A DNA stretch of 64,000 bases from Caulobacter sp. FWC2 (GTDB lineage: Bacteria > Pseudomonadota > Alphaproteobacteria > Caulobacterales > Caulobacteraceae): contig NZ_PEBF01000001.1 of the NCBI RefSeq assembly GCF_002742625.1, positions 1,178,001 to 1,242,000 of the forward strand. Direction: 5' to 3'. Each line of letters starts with the position of its first letter. Position 1 is the stretch's first letter. This document shows, piece after piece, positions 8,645 to 19,944 of the stretch. The notes under the pieces were generated by a model, which had not been told where the DNA came from, did not search any database, and was given only the letters and a program-made list of their open reading frames with translations. A program made the translations under genes and the position numbers.

Positions 8645-9406
8645 ATGACGGACGGATCGGCGGCGATCGGCGCGACCTTGCGCGCGGGGCTTTCCGATGT
8701 GACCAGCGCCGTGCGCGACTGCTGGGCGGCCCTGGCCGTCGCTGCGGTGGTCAGTATCGCAGCCGATTTCCTGCCGCCGGGCCTGAAGATCATCGGCGCC
8801 CTGTTGCCCATCGTCATCGCCCAGGGCGCGCTGTTCCGGCGCGCGTTCGGCCGCGAGGCGGGCCTGAAAGGCCTGCGCTGGGGTCGCGACGAGTGGCGGT
8901 TGCTGGCCGCTCAGCTGATGATCCTGGCCCTGCTGTGCCTGATCGGCGCGATCCTGATGATCATCGTCGGCAGCGTCGCCATGGGCGTGGCCCGCACCGC
9001 GGCGCCGAACTTCGATCCCGGCACGATCGCGGGCTGGCAAGGCGCCTTCGCCACCGCCGGCCCGGCCGGCTTCATCCTCATCTTGGCCCCGCTGGGTAGC
9101 CTTGCGATTCTGATCTGGCTGAGCCTGCGCTTGTCGCTCTCTGCGCCGGCCACGGTTCAGCAGTCGGGCGTGCGGGTGTTGAGCGCGTTTCCGCTGACCA
9201 AGGGTCGCGTGCCGCTGCTGTTCGTCGTCGGCCTGGCGATCGCCATCCCGCTGTTCGTACTCGCCGCGCTGCTCAAGCTCGCGCCTGGCCAGGGCCTGAT
9301 CGTGGCTGTGATCTCTGCAGCGGCTTCCTATTTCTACGCCATGCCGGCCTGGGTCGGTTCGCTGGCCCATTTCTACCGCGCGAGCGCGGTCACGCAGGAC
9401 GCCTAG
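8645..9406 (+). CDS. Multi-pass membrane protein, paralogue 2 of 4
   Basis: 253 residues, function unknown. It has the same overall plan as its neighbours: N-terminal amphipathic start, paired membrane segments, the divergent motif LRWGRDEWRLLAAQ in place of AYLRLG-E, and LRLSLSAPATVQQSGVRVLSAFPLT matching the later shared motif. The ATG at 8645 is preceded by AGAGGGA with about nine bases spacing. The stop codon is directly followed by the ATG of the next paralogue (zero gap), so the two are certainly co-translated. Confidence 0.75.
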   Translation: MTDGSAAIGATLRAGLSDVTSAVRDCWAALAVAAVVSIAADFLPPGLKIIGALLPIVIAQGALFRRAFGREAGLKGLRWGRDEWRLLAAQLMILALLCLIGAILMIIVGSVAMGVARTAAPNFDPGTIAGWQGAFATAGPAGFILILAPLGSLAILIWLSLRLSLSAPATVQQSGVRVLSAFPLTKGRVPLLFVVGLAIAIPLFVLAALLKLAPGQGLIVAVISAAASYFYAMPAWVGSLAHFYRASAVTQDA

Positions 9407-10294
9407 ATGTCTGTTCGCCCCGTCGACGCCGCGCTTGAAGGCCTCCAGACCATGCGGCGCAAGCCGCTGGCGGTGCTGGCCTGGGCGACCTTCTCCCTGG
9501 TCATGCTGCCGATCCTGGGGCTGTTCGCCAAGATCGTGCTGGGCGAGGAAGGCCGCGCGGCCCTGGCCGGGCGCGCCGGCTCCGCCGACCCGCGCGAGAT
9601 CCTGGACCTGGTCACCCACCTGGGCGGCGTGATGGTGATCCTGATCGCCGTGGCCCTGTTCCTGGCCTCGGTGCTGCAGGCGGCGATCATCCGCTCGGTG
9701 GTCGACCCCAGGAACGATCGCTTCGCCTATCTGCGCCTGGGCAAGGAAGAGCTGCAGTTGCTCGTCGTCTCGCTGATCACCTGGGCCGCGGCGCTGGGTG
9801 TGACGGTGATCCCGTCGGGCGCGGTGGTGCTGGGGGCTTCGCTGCTGTCGGGCGCGGCGGCGGGCTGGTTCGCTACCCTGGGCGCCCTGGCGGTGATCGG
9901 CCTGTCGCTATGGGTGGCCGTGCGCCTGTCGCTGCTGGGGCCGCACGCCTTCTCGCATCACCACATCGACATCCGCGAAGCCTGGGTCCAGACCCACGGT
10001 CAGTTCCTCCGCCTGCTGGGCATGTACGTTCTGGCCATCCTCCTGTCGGCCTTGGTCTCGATCATCGGGGCGACGATCTCCAGCATCATTGGCAATGTCG
10101 TCGGCGGCGGCGTGGATCCCTTGAGCGGCGGCGACGTGGTGGCCAGCCATCCGCGCCTGATCCTGGTGCTGCTGGCCAACCTGCTGCTGGCGCCGGTCTT
10201 CCTGACCCTGCAGACCGTGATCCTGGTCGCTGCGCCGGCCCGCGCCTTCGCCCAGCTGAACCAGGACGAGATCGACGCGGGCCTGCACGACTAA
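9407..10294 (+). CDS. Multi-pass membrane protein, paralogue 3 of 4
   Basis: 295 residues, function unknown. The motif FAYLRLGKEELQLL is nearly the same as in paralogues 1 and 4, as are the RKPLAVLAWATF start segment and VRLSLLGPHAFSHHHIDIREAW. Hydrophobic segments lie near residues 20-45, 75-100, 125-145, 150-180, 205-230 and 250-275. It is fused to paralogue 2 with no intergenic base, and its TAA overlaps by 3 bp the stop of the convergent glutathione S-transferase gene. Confidence 0.75.
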   Translation: MSVRPVDAALEGLQTMRRKPLAVLAWATFSLVMLPILGLFAKIVLGEEGRAALAGRAGSADPREILDLVTHLGGVMVILIAVALFLASVLQAAIIRSVVDPRNDRFAYLRLGKEELQLLVVSLITWAAALGVTVIPSGAVVLGASLLSGAAAGWFATLGALAVIGLSLWVAVRLSLLGPHAFSHHHIDIREAWVQTHGQFLRLLGMYVLAILLSALVSIIGATISSIIGNVVGGGVDPLSGGDVVASHPRLILVLLANLLLAPVFLTLQTVILVAAPARAFAQLNQDEIDAGLHD

Positions 10295-10905
10295 GCGCCC
10301 GCGCTGGGCCTCGCCGCCATCCGCTCGCGCCAGGCGATCACGTGCTTGGCCTCGGCCGGGGTGTGCAGCCCGGTGAAGTCCGCGAAGTCCAGCGTCGTCT
10401 GCCCCGCGATGTCGGCGATCGTATAGGTGTCCCCGGCCAGGTATGGACGACCGTCGGCCAGCTCGCGGTCCACCCACAGCTGGGCCTTTTCAACGACCTC
10501 GCGGTTCGACTCGCCGAACTCGACGTTCTGCTTCAGCAGCCGCGCCGTCAGCGGATGGGCGTGGCGCCAGAACAGGCCGACGGGCACCATGACGCGAAAC
10601 TCGATCCGCCGCGTCCACATCTCGACCATCGCCTGTTCCAGGGCCGAGGCCCCGAACAGCGGCGGCTCTGGATGCAGCACCTCGAAATAGCGGCAGATGG
10701 CGACGGTCTCGCTGATCGTGGTCCCGTCGTCGAGCTCCAGCACCGGCACCTGGCCCAGGCTGTTGCGCGCCAGATGTTCCGGCGATCGGTGGCCGCCCTG
10801 GCGCATGCCGATCTGGATTTCCGGAACCTCGACGCCCTTCTCGGCCAGGAAGATCCGCACGCGGCGCGGATTGGGCGCGGGCATGGCTTCGCCATAGAGC
10901 TTCAT
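10291..10905 (-). CDS. Glutathione S-transferase family protein
   Basis: Cytosolic GST fold of 204 residues: thioredoxin-like N-terminal domain (MKLYGEAMPAPNPRRVRIFLAEKG, with cis-Pro motif GQVPVLELDDGTTISETVAI around residue 50) and a helical C-terminal domain ending with the N-capping motif YTIADIAGQTTLDF. The subclass and substrate cannot be named. It interrupts the series of membrane paralogues on the opposite strand. A TetR-operator-like inverted repeat lies 17-32 bp upstream of its start (10922-10937). Confidence 0.88.
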   Translation of the reverse strand: MKLYGEAMPAPNPRRVRIFLAEKGVEVPEIQIGMRQGGHRSPEHLARNSLGQVPVLELDDGTTISETVAICRYFEVLHPEPPLFGASALEQAMVEMWTRRIEFRVMVPVGLFWRHAHPLTARLLKQNVEFGESNREVVEKAQLWVDRELADGRPYLAGDTYTIADIAGQTTLDFADFTGLHTPAEAKHVIAWRERMAARPSAGA

Positions 10906-10921
10906 GATGTTCTCCCCCTAT

Positions 10922-10937
10922 TCAAACGAATGTTTGA
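10922..10937. promoter_or_regulatory. Inverted repeat TCAAAC-N4-GTTTGA, probable repressor operator
   Basis: Perfect 6-bp arms around GAAT, 17 bp upstream of the GST start codon on the minus strand. Operators of this form (around CAAACG/CGTTTG) are common for TetR/AcrR-type repressors of electrophile-responsive genes. No such regulator is encoded next to it, so the assignment is inference. Confidence 0.45.
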
Positions 10938-11047
10938 CGCGTCCGGCGTCGCGCCGCAAGGGCGCGCGAATTAAAGCCGGTCTCGGCCCTGTCGAAGCGG
11001 CGCGAACCTGTTTAGCCTTAGGGCGTCCATTCTTCGAAGAGCACGAC

Positions 11048-11956
11048 ATGTCCAAGTTCTCCGCCTCCGACGCGGCCTTCTCCGGTTTTCGGCTCGTGCG
11101 GGAGAACCTGAAGACCGTCGCCATCTGGACGCTGGGCATGACGGTGCTGTCTCTGATCTCCAACGTGCTGGCGATCCGCTTCTTCGGCGTGCAGATGCAG
11201 GCCTTCGCGGATTACCTGGCCGACACCAGCACGCCGGACCCGGAAACCTTCGCCCGCCACTTGGCGAGCTTGGCGCCGCTGACGCTTTGGTCGCTGCCTT
11301 ACAGCCTGATCCTGAACGGGGTGGTCTTCGCGGCCTTGAACCGTCTGGTGCTGCGTCACAACGACAGCGGGACGGCCTATGTTCGCCTGGGCGCACAGGA
11401 ACTGCGGCAGGGCGCGGTGTGGCTGCTGCTGAGCCTGGTTATTATGGGCGTGATGTTCTTCGGCTCGCTGCTCGCCGGCTTCCTCGGCGCGATGGGCGGC
11501 CCCACGGGCGCGTTCCTGGGCCTGCTGACCTTCGTCGGTGCTTTCTGCGCCATGGTCTATCTCGCGGTGCGCCTGTCGTTTGCCTCATCGGTCACCTTCG
11601 ACACCGGCAAGATCACCCTGTTCCAGTCGCTGCCGGAGACCAAGGGTCTCTTCTGGCAGCTGCTGGGCGCCTATCTGCTGGCGGCGGTGATGAGCGTGAT
11701 CGTGGTGCTGCTGATCTGGACCATCGTCTCGGCTGTCGGCCTGATCGCCTCGGGTGACCTGGCCGCCACCGGCAAGATGCTGCGCGCCGACACGACCTCG
11801 CTGAAGGCCTACTTCACCCCAGCAGGGATCGTCCAGACGCTGTTCGCAGGTCTGATCACCGTCCTGACGACCCTGATCGTGTTCGGTCCCGCGCCGAGCG
11901 TCTATCGCGAACTCAAGGATCGCCGGAACGGCGCAGACGCCAACGGCGGCTGGTAA
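11048..11956 (+). CDS. Multi-pass membrane protein, paralogue 4 of 4
   Basis: 302 residues, function unknown. Starts MSKFSASDAAFSGFRLVRENLKTVAIWTLG, matching the N terminus of paralogue 1, and has TAYVRLGAQELRQGAVWLL and YLAVRLSFASSVTFDTGKITLFQSL at the shared motif positions. ATG at 11048 with GAAG upstream. It is separated from the other three by the GST gene and ends in a strong Rho-independent terminator. Confidence 0.75.
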   Translation: MSKFSASDAAFSGFRLVRENLKTVAIWTLGMTVLSLISNVLAIRFFGVQMQAFADYLADTSTPDPETFARHLASLAPLTLWSLPYSLILNGVVFAALNRLVLRHNDSGTAYVRLGAQELRQGAVWLLLSLVIMGVMFFGSLLAGFLGAMGGPTGAFLGLLTFVGAFCAMVYLAVRLSFASSVTFDTGKITLFQSLPETKGLFWQLLGAYLLAAVMSVIVVLLIWTIVSAVGLIASGDLAATGKMLRADTTSLKAYFTPAGIVQTLFAGLITVLTTLIVFGPAPSVYRELKDRRNGADANGGW

Positions 11957-11960
11957 GATA

Positions 11961-11998
11961 AAGGCCCCGGAGATCGCTCTCCGGGGCCTTCGTCTTTC
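11961..11998 (+). terminator. Rho-independent terminator
   Basis: Arms AAGGCCCCGGAGA and TCTCCGGGGCCTT (13 bp, perfect) with a CGC-type loop, followed by CGTCTTTCTT. It begins 4 bp after the stop of the fourth membrane paralogue. Confidence 0.9.
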
Positions 11999-12015
11999 TT
12001 GGGCATCGGCTCTAT

Positions 12016-12153
12016 CCGAAAACCGGTCCCACTTTTCGGGCCGCTGCGCCGTCTAGAGCATTTTCCGATCCAATTGGATCGATGAAATGCTCTAGGTTCT
12101 TGTTTTGACGCATTTTCTGACGACGAACCGGTATCCACTTCGTCGGAAAATGC
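12016..12153. repeat. Cluster of three palindromic repeats at the uvrA 3' end
   Basis: Three adjacent hairpins. The first has CCGAAAA (12016-12022) with TTTTCGG (12033-12039). The second has perfect 11-bp arms CTAGAGCATTT (12053-12063) and AAATGCTCTAG (12085-12095) enclosing the palindrome CGATCCAATTGGATCG (12066-12081). The third has 14-bp arms at 12110-12123 (GCATTTTCTGACGA) and 12140-12153, one mismatch. The last hairpin ends 1 bp before the uvrA stop codon and may act as its transcript end or stabiliser. Confidence 0.85.
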
Positions 12154-12154
12154 T

Positions 12155-15064
<2,910 letters not shown>

Positions 15065-15142
15065 GTTTCCCGGAACGTTGGGCCGCGACATTGGTCGCAG
15101 CGCAGCGGCTATATGTAGGGCTCGACGCGCGAATTAACACAA

Positions 15143-15157
15143 GAACAACATGCGAAC
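15143..15157 (-). promoter_or_regulatory. LexA-binding SOS box of uvrA
   Basis: Reads GTTC-GCATGTT-GTTC on the minus strand, an exact match to the alphaproteobacterial LexA consensus GTTC-N7-GTTC. It lies 79 bp upstream of the uvrA start and points to DNA-damage induction of uvrA. Confidence 0.85.
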
Positions 15158-15184
15158 AAATGTCGCGCACGCGAGGCGGCGCTC

Positions 15185-15207
15185 CTGCTGACAGAGGATG
15201 TCAGCAG
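15185..15207. repeat. Perfect 9-bp inverted repeat
   Basis: CTGCTGACA and TGTCAGCAG separated by GAGGA, extended by GCTC/GAGC with a one-base bulge. It lies between the uvrA promoter and the 53-residue protein gene (127 bp before its start). It could be a repressor site or a transcript hairpin; no U-tract follows. Confidence 0.5.
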
Positions 15208-15333
15208 TGAGCGGCGGGAGAGGCGCTGAAGCCGCAACCTCTCCTCAACCCTGTTTGGAAGCGGGTTCTTCAGTTCACGCATGATCTAAAGCCCAGGTTC
15301 GGGCTGAAGCTCGACCTTACGAAGGAACGAGCC

Positions 15334-15495
15334 ATGGCCAAGAAAGAGGCCGGGAACGCCAAACAGGACGCCAAGCAGGAGGCGTTCGACGCGCTGAAGG
15401 CGCCCAAGCCCCGCTCGATCATCATCGACATGATGGTCTTCTGCGGCGGGATCGGCTCGCTCATCTGGGTTCTGCGCGAGATGGCGCCAACCTAG
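15334..15495 (+). CDS. 53-residue single-span membrane protein
   Basis: Starts MAKKEAGNAKQDAKQEAFDA with AAGGA seven to eight bases before the ATG. A charged, Lys-rich N-terminal half is followed by one hydrophobic segment (IIIDMMVFCGGIGSLIWVL, residues 29-47) and a short tail. It may therefore be a membrane-anchored cytoplasmic peptide. Function unknown. It stands alone between uvrA and the ABC-F gene. Confidence 0.6.
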   Translation: MAKKEAGNAKQDAKQEAFDALKAPKPRSIIIDMMVFCGGIGSLIWVLREMAPT

Positions 15496-15624
15496 ACACC
15501 CCGCTCACGCTTGCCGCCCTGGGCGCGCACGCGTAGTAACTCGGCTCCCAATCGATGGAGGCTCCCATGATCAGCAAGACGGAAGACCGCTTCGTCCTTC
15601 CCGTTTCCCTGACCGTGGGTTCGC

Positions 15625-17214
15625 ATGTCCTTCGTCACTCTGGATGCCGTCTCCGCCGCCACGCCTGACGGCCGGCGCCTCTTCGAAAATCTGAATCTCG
15701 CGATCGGGGCCGAGCGTATCGGCCTCGTGGGACGCAACGGCGTGGGCAAGAGCACCTTGCTTGCGTTGATCGGCGGATCCCGTTCGCCGTTGGCTGGAAC
15801 GGTCACGCGGGCGGGAACCGTCGCGACTCTGGATCAGACGCCGGACGTTTTGGAAGGCGCCCGGCTGGCCGACCTCTTGGGTGTCGGCGCGGCCTGGGAC
15901 CGCCTGGCGCGCATCGAGCGCGGGGAAGGCGACGCGCTCGACCTGTCCGAAGCCGACTGGGACCTGCCGGCGCGGCTGGATCAGGCGCTGGCTGATGTCG
16001 GCCTGACTGGCTTCGATCCAGAGCGGCCGGCGGCGGCGCTGTCGGGCGGTCAGGCGACGCGCGCCGGCCTCGCGCGGCTGTTGATCGCCCGGCCCGACGT
16101 CCTGCTGCTGGACGAGCCGACCAACAATCTCGACGCCGAGGCCAGGGGGATCGTCGGCAAGGTGCTGGCCCGCTGGCGCGGCGGGGCGGTGGTGGTCAGC
16201 CACGACCGGAGCCTCTTGCGCGGCATGGACCGTATCGTCGAGCTGTCGTCGCTGGGCGCGCGATCCTACGGCGGTGGTTGGGACCTCTATGTCGAGCGCA
16301 AGGCCGGCGAGGTCGACGCCGCCCAGCGCGACCTCGACCACGCCGAGAAGGAGGTCCGCCGCGTCGCCCGCGAGGCCCAGGTCGCCCGCGAGCGCAAGGA
16401 GCGCCGCGACGCCGCCGGCCGCAGGTTCGCCGACCGGGGCGGGACACCGAAAATCGTCCTGGGCATGATGGCCGAGCGGGCCGAGGTGAGCGGCGCGCGC
16501 GAGGGTAAGCTCGCCGACAAGCTGGCGGCCGAGGCGGCCCAGGCCAAGGTCTCGGCCGTGGCCCGCGTCGAGCGCGCCCGGACTCTGGGCTCCGACCTGC
16601 CGTCGTCGGGCCTGCCGGAAGGACGTGGCGTGCTGGCCTTCGAGGACGTGACCTTCGCCTGGCCGGACGGCCCGCCGGTGATCGAGGGCCTGTCGTTCCG
16701 CATCGCCGGGCCCGAGCGGGTGGCGATCTCCGGACCGAACGGGACCGGCAAGACGACTCTGATCCGCCTGGCCACCGGCGCCTTGGCGCCGACAGTGGGT
16801 GAGGTGAAGCTGTCCGTCCCCTTCGCCCTGCTCGATCAGCGGGCGGCGCTGCTGGCCGACGACGAGACTATCCTGGAGAACTTCCGCCGCCTGAACTCGG
16901 CCGCCAGCCAGAACGACGCCCACGCGGCGCTGGCGCGGTTCCTGTTCCGCAACACCGCCGCCCACCAGGTCGCGGGGACCTTGAGCGGCGGCGAGCGCCT
17001 GCGGGCGGCCCTGGCCTGCGTTTTGAGCGCGGCCGCGCCGCCACAACTGCTGATCCTGGACGAGCCGACCAACCACCTCGACCTGGCCTCGATCGAAGCC
17101 GTCGAGGCGGCGCTGTCGGGCTATGACGGGGCGCTGCTGGTGGTCAGCCACGACGCCGATTTCCTGGATGCGATCGGCGTCGAGAGAACGATAAGCTTGG
17201 GCGGCAAGCCATGA
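15625..17214 (+). CDS. ABC-F family ATP-binding protein
   Basis: Soluble duplicated ATPase of the ABC-F class, which acts on ribosomes rather than in transport. Two nucleotide-binding domains: Walker A GLVGRNGVGKSTLLALIGG and ISGPNGTGKTTLIRLA; signatures LSGGQATRAGLARLL and LSGGERLRAALACVL; Walker B VLLLDEPTNNLD and LLILDEPTNHLD. A charged linker of about 80 residues (VERKAGEVDAAQRDLDHAEK onward) joins them. 529 residues. No membrane segment is present. Which ABC-F subgroup (Uup, EttA or other) cannot be settled. The start MSFVTLDAVSAAT has a weak Shine-Dalgarno. The methyltransferase gene overlaps by ATGA. Confidence 0.88.
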   Translation: MSFVTLDAVSAATPDGRRLFENLNLAIGAERIGLVGRNGVGKSTLLALIGGSRSPLAGTVTRAGTVATLDQTPDVLEGARLADLLGVGAAWDRLARIERGEGDALDLSEADWDLPARLDQALADVGLTGFDPERPAAALSGGQATRAGLARLLIARPDVLLLDEPTNNLDAEARGIVGKVLARWRGGAVVVSHDRSLLRGMDRIVELSSLGARSYGGGWDLYVERKAGEVDAAQRDLDHAEKEVRRVAREAQVARERKERRDAAGRRFADRGGTPKIVLGMMAERAEVSGAREGKLADKLAAEAAQAKVSAVARVERARTLGSDLPSSGLPEGRGVLAFEDVTFAWPDGPPVIEGLSFRIAGPERVAISGPNGTGKTTLIRLATGALAPTVGEVKLSVPFALLDQRAALLADDETILENFRRLNSAASQNDAHAALARFLFRNTAAHQVAGTLSGGERLRAALACVLSAAAPPQLLILDEPTNHLDLASIEAVEAALSGYDGALLVVSHDADFLDAIGVERTISLGGKP

Positions 17215-17846
17215 CTACCGATCTCGAAGTCTTCATCCTGGACCGTCTGCCGCTGGAAGCCGTCCCCGGCGTCCCGGAAATCCGCCTGCATCGCGCCGGA
17301 CCCCGCAGCGGCCTTATGCGCCTGGCCGAGGCCGATCCGGACTTCGGCTCGCCCTACTGGGCGCGGCCGTGGGGCGGCGGCCTGGCCCTGGCCCGGCACG
17401 TCCTAGACCATCCGGAGATCGTCGTCGGCAAGCGCGTGCTGGACCTCGGCGCGGGCTCGGGCCTGGTGGCTATCGCCGCCGCCCTGGCGGGCGCGGGCGC
17501 GGTGAGGGCGGTCGACATCGATCCCTACGCCGCGACCGCCACGCGCCTGAACGCCGTCGCCAACGGCGTGGTGGTCGAGGTCATGCAGTCCGACCTCACC
17601 GGTGGCGATCCGCCGGAGGTCGACCTGATGCTGGTGGGAGACCTGTTCTACGACCCTGACCTGGCCGAGCGGGTCGAGGGCTTCCTGCGGCGCTGCCTGG
17701 CGGCGGGGATCGTGGTGCTGATCGGCGACCCGTTCCGGGCCTTCCTGCCGACCGAGCGCTTGCGCGTCGTGGCCGAGTATCCGGTCGCCGACTATGGCGA
17801 CCCGGATGGCGCCGCCCGGGCCGCGGCGGTGTTCGAGTTCTCTTAG
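17211..17846 (+). CDS. Class I SAM-dependent methyltransferase (METTL/ETFB-lysine methyltransferase-like)
   Basis: 211 residues with SAM motif I KRVLDLGAGSGLVAIAAALA near residue 77, motif II AVDIDPYAATATRLNA and post-II LMLVGDLFYDPDLAERV. The pre-motif GSPYWARPWGGGLALARHVLDHP is typical of the METTL20/ETFB lysine methyltransferase group, so a protein-lysine target such as electron transfer flavoprotein beta is possible. Translationally coupled to the ABC-F gene (ATGA). Its stop overlaps the end of convergent flbY by 4 bp. Confidence 0.75.
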   Translation: MTTDLEVFILDRLPLEAVPGVPEIRLHRAGPRSGLMRLAEADPDFGSPYWARPWGGGLALARHVLDHPEIVVGKRVLDLGAGSGLVAIAAALAGAGAVRAVDIDPYAATATRLNAVANGVVVEVMQSDLTGGDPPEVDLMLVGDLFYDPDLAERVEGFLRRCLAAGIVVLIGDPFRAFLPTERLRVVAEYPVADYGDPDGAARAAAVFEFS

Positions 17847-18292
17847 GCCTTGCGGTTCAACGTGATCGCCGCGCCGTGCTGCGGGCGATCGGTGACCATG
17901 CCGCCGGCGCCGTAGGTGGCGGGGGCGGCGGCGCGCTGGCTGGCGATTTCCTGGGCCACGGCGTGAACCAGGCCCTCGGTGACGGTCTTGGCGGCGTTCA
18001 CGGCGCGCGCCTGGCGGGCCAGGACGGCGTCGAAGGCTTCGGTGGCGCGGATCAGGCGCTGGCGCAGCTCTGGGCGGGCGCTTTCGAGCAGGGCGGGGTT
18101 GTGGCGCACCCGCATCGATTCGTGCCGGTAGACATTGGCCAGCTTGGCCGTCTCTTCGACGTACTGCGCCGCCTCGTGCGGGCGGTGGCTTTCGAATGCC
18201 GAGGCCTCCCGTGCGATTAAGTCGGTCAGGCGTTCGGTCAGCAGGGTCAGCTGATGGACGCGATCGTCGGCGTCGACGGCGGCGATGGCCAT
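17843..18292 (-). CDS. flbY: Flagellar protein FlbY (FlgN-like)
   Basis: 149-residue helical protein, third gene of the flgI-cheL-flbY operon known from Caulobacter crescentus. Most of the protein is predicted long helices (QLTLLTERLTDLIAREASAF and LIRATEAFDAVLARQARAVN), resembling FlgN-type export chaperones. The gene name rests on synteny and general resemblance. It follows cheL by 4 bp. Confidence 0.75.
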   Translation of the reverse strand: MAIAAVDADDRVHQLTLLTERLTDLIAREASAFESHRPHEAAQYVEETAKLANVYRHESMRVRHNPALLESARPELRQRLIRATEAFDAVLARQARAVNAAKTVTEGLVHAVAQEIASQRAAAPATYGAGGMVTDRPQHGAAITLNRKA

Positions 18293-18296
18293 GGGG

Positions 18297-18686
18297 TTAC
18301 TCCTTCAGACCTTGCATCTTCAGCATTTCGCGCTGGATCGTGGACGCCAGGCCGATGCCGCCGGCCTTGGTCACTTCCTTGGACATCGCGTCGGTCAGGA
18401 CCGACTTGAACATCGCCTCGCCGTTGCCGCCGCCAAACGGTTCGGAGGTTTTCACGCCCTCGAACATCTGCTGCATCATCACGGACATGAACGAGGACTC
18501 GAAGGTCTTGGCCGTGTCGGCGATCCTGGCGCGCTGCTTGGCTTCCTTGGCCGCGCTGGCGGTGTCCTCGACGGCGCCCTGAACGGTGGTCGCGGCGGAC
18601 TTCACCGCCTGGGCGGCCGTCTTGATCGTGGCGGCGGTCGCGCCGAACGACGGGACATAGGTCGAGATGGTCGAGAGGGCGCTCAT
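18297..18686 (-). CDS. cheL: CheL, rod-binding protein (FlgJ N-terminal domain type)
   Basis: 129-residue protein with the rod-binding domain seen in Flg[23 protein letters not shown], then [26 protein letters not shown]. It lacks the muramidase domain of enterobacterial FlgJ, as usual in alphaproteobacteria. In Caulobacter it is called CheL. The ATG at 18686 shares its A with the flgI TGA; a GTG directly before it (18689) is an alternative. Confidence 0.88.
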   Translation of the reverse strand: MSALSTISTYVPSFGATAATIKTAAQAVKSAATTVQGAVEDTASAAKEAKQRARIADTAKTFESSFMSVMMQQMFEGVKTSEPFGGGNGEAMFKSVLTDAMSKEVTKAGGIGLASTIQREMLKMQGLKE

Positions 18687-19798
18687 CACATCACCTCGAT
18701 GTCGGCTTGCAGGGCGCCTGCGGCCTTCACGGCCTGCAGGATCGAGATCATGTCGCGGGGCGTGACGCCCAGGGCGTTGAGGCCGCCGACCAGGCTCTTG
18801 AGCGACGGCGAGCCGCCCAGGGTCAGCAGTTGCTTGCCCTTCTCCTCATCGACGCTGACGGTCGACTGCGGCACGACCTTGGTCTGGCCCTGGCTGAAGG
18901 GCGCCGGTTGGCTGACGGCGGGGTTTTCCTGGACGGAGATGGTCAGGTTGCCCTGGGCGATGGCCACCTTGCTGATGCGGACGTCGTCGCCCATCACGAT
19001 GACGCCGGCGACTTCGTCGATCACCACCTTGGCAGGGCCGTCGGGCTCGACCATCAGGTTTTCGATGTTGGTCATGAAGCTGATCATGTCCATGCCGGCC
19101 GGGGCGCGGGTGGCGATCACCGTGGGGTTCTGGGCCTGGGCGCAGCCGGGGAACTTGGCGTTGATGGCGTCCGCGACGCGGCGAGCGGTGGTGAAGTCCG
19201 GATTGCGCAGCGTCAGGCGCATGATGTCCATATTGACCATCTGGAAGCCGGTCTCACGCTCGATGATGCCGCCGCTGGCGATGCGGCCGGCGGTCGGAAC
19301 GCCCTTGGTGACCGAACTGCCCGAGGCGCCGCCGGCCGAGACCGAGCCGGTCTGCACGGTGCCCTGCGCCACGGCATAGGTCTGGCCGTCCGCGCCTTGC
19401 AGGCTGGTGACCAGCAGGGTGCCGCCCAGCAGGCTCTTGGCGTCGCCCAGGGTCGAGACGGTGACGTCGACCTTCGAGCCGGCGGCCGAGAAGGGGGGCA
19501 GGGCGGCCGTGACCATGACGGCGGCGGTGTTCTTGGTGTTGAGATTGCCGTCGCGAACGTTGACGCCCTGGCGCTCCAGCATCGCCTCGAGGCTCTGCTT
19601 GGTCATCGGCGCGTTACGCAGGCTGTCGCCGGTGCCGTTCAGGCCGACGACGATGCCGTAGCCGATCAGCTGGTTCTCGCGAACGCCTTCGAAGGCGACG
19701 ATGTCCTTGATCCGCGACTTGGCGAACGCCGGCGCGGAGACCAGCGCCGAAGCGGCGACCACGGCGGTCAGCAGGATGCGAAAGAATGAACGCGGCAT
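18686..19798 (-). CDS. flgI: Flagellar P-ring protein FlgI
   Basis: Periplasmic protein forming the P ring around the flagellar rod. 370 residues with a Sec signal peptide ([20 protein letters not shown] up to AFA-KSRIKD). Family motifs: [29 protein letters not shown] start, [36 protein letters not shown], and the C-terminal [20 protein letters not shown]. The ATG at 19798 is preceded by a sigma-54 promoter at 19839-19853. First gene of the flgI-cheL-flbY operon and divergent from fliX, as in C. crescentus. Confidence 0.96.
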   Translation of the reverse strand: MPRSFFRILLTAVVAASALVSAPAFAKSRIKDIVAFEGVRENQLIGYGIVVGLNGTGDSLRNAPMTKQSLEAMLERQGVNVRDGNLNTKNTAAVMVTAALPPFSAAGSKVDVTVSTLGDAKSLLGGTLLVTSLQGADGQTYAVAQGTVQTGSVSAGGASGSSVTKGVPTAGRIASGGIIERETGFQMVNMDIMRLTLRNPDFTTARRVADAINAKFPGCAQAQNPTVIATRAPAGMDMISFMTNIENLMVEPDGPAKVVIDEVAGVIVMGDDVRISKVAIAQGNLTISVQENPAVSQPAPFSQGQTKVVPQSTVSVDEEKGKQLLTLGGSPSLKSLVGGLNALGVTPRDMISILQAVKAAGALQADIEVM

Positions 19799-19838
19799 GG
19801 CAATCTCGTCGTGGGGAACCGTCCCCGCGCCGCTCCAT

Positions 19839-19853
19839 GCCAGAAGCGGGCCA
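19839..19853 (-). promoter_or_regulatory. Sigma-54 promoter of flgI operon
   Basis: On the minus strand it reads TGGCCCG-CTTC-TGGC, close to the -24/-12 consensus TGGCACG-N4-TTGC, with GG-N10-GC spacing intact. The -12 element lies about 41 bp before the flgI ATG. Rod and ring operons in Caulobacter are sigma-54 dependent, which agrees. Confidence 0.7.
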
Positions 19854-19944
19854 GTTTTCTGATGGTGCTCAAGGCCTTGTGGCTCAAGGGATTCTGGATT
19901 TGGCGGCCGTCCGCCAGGCGCCTCGCGGCAGAATCTGCCCGGCA

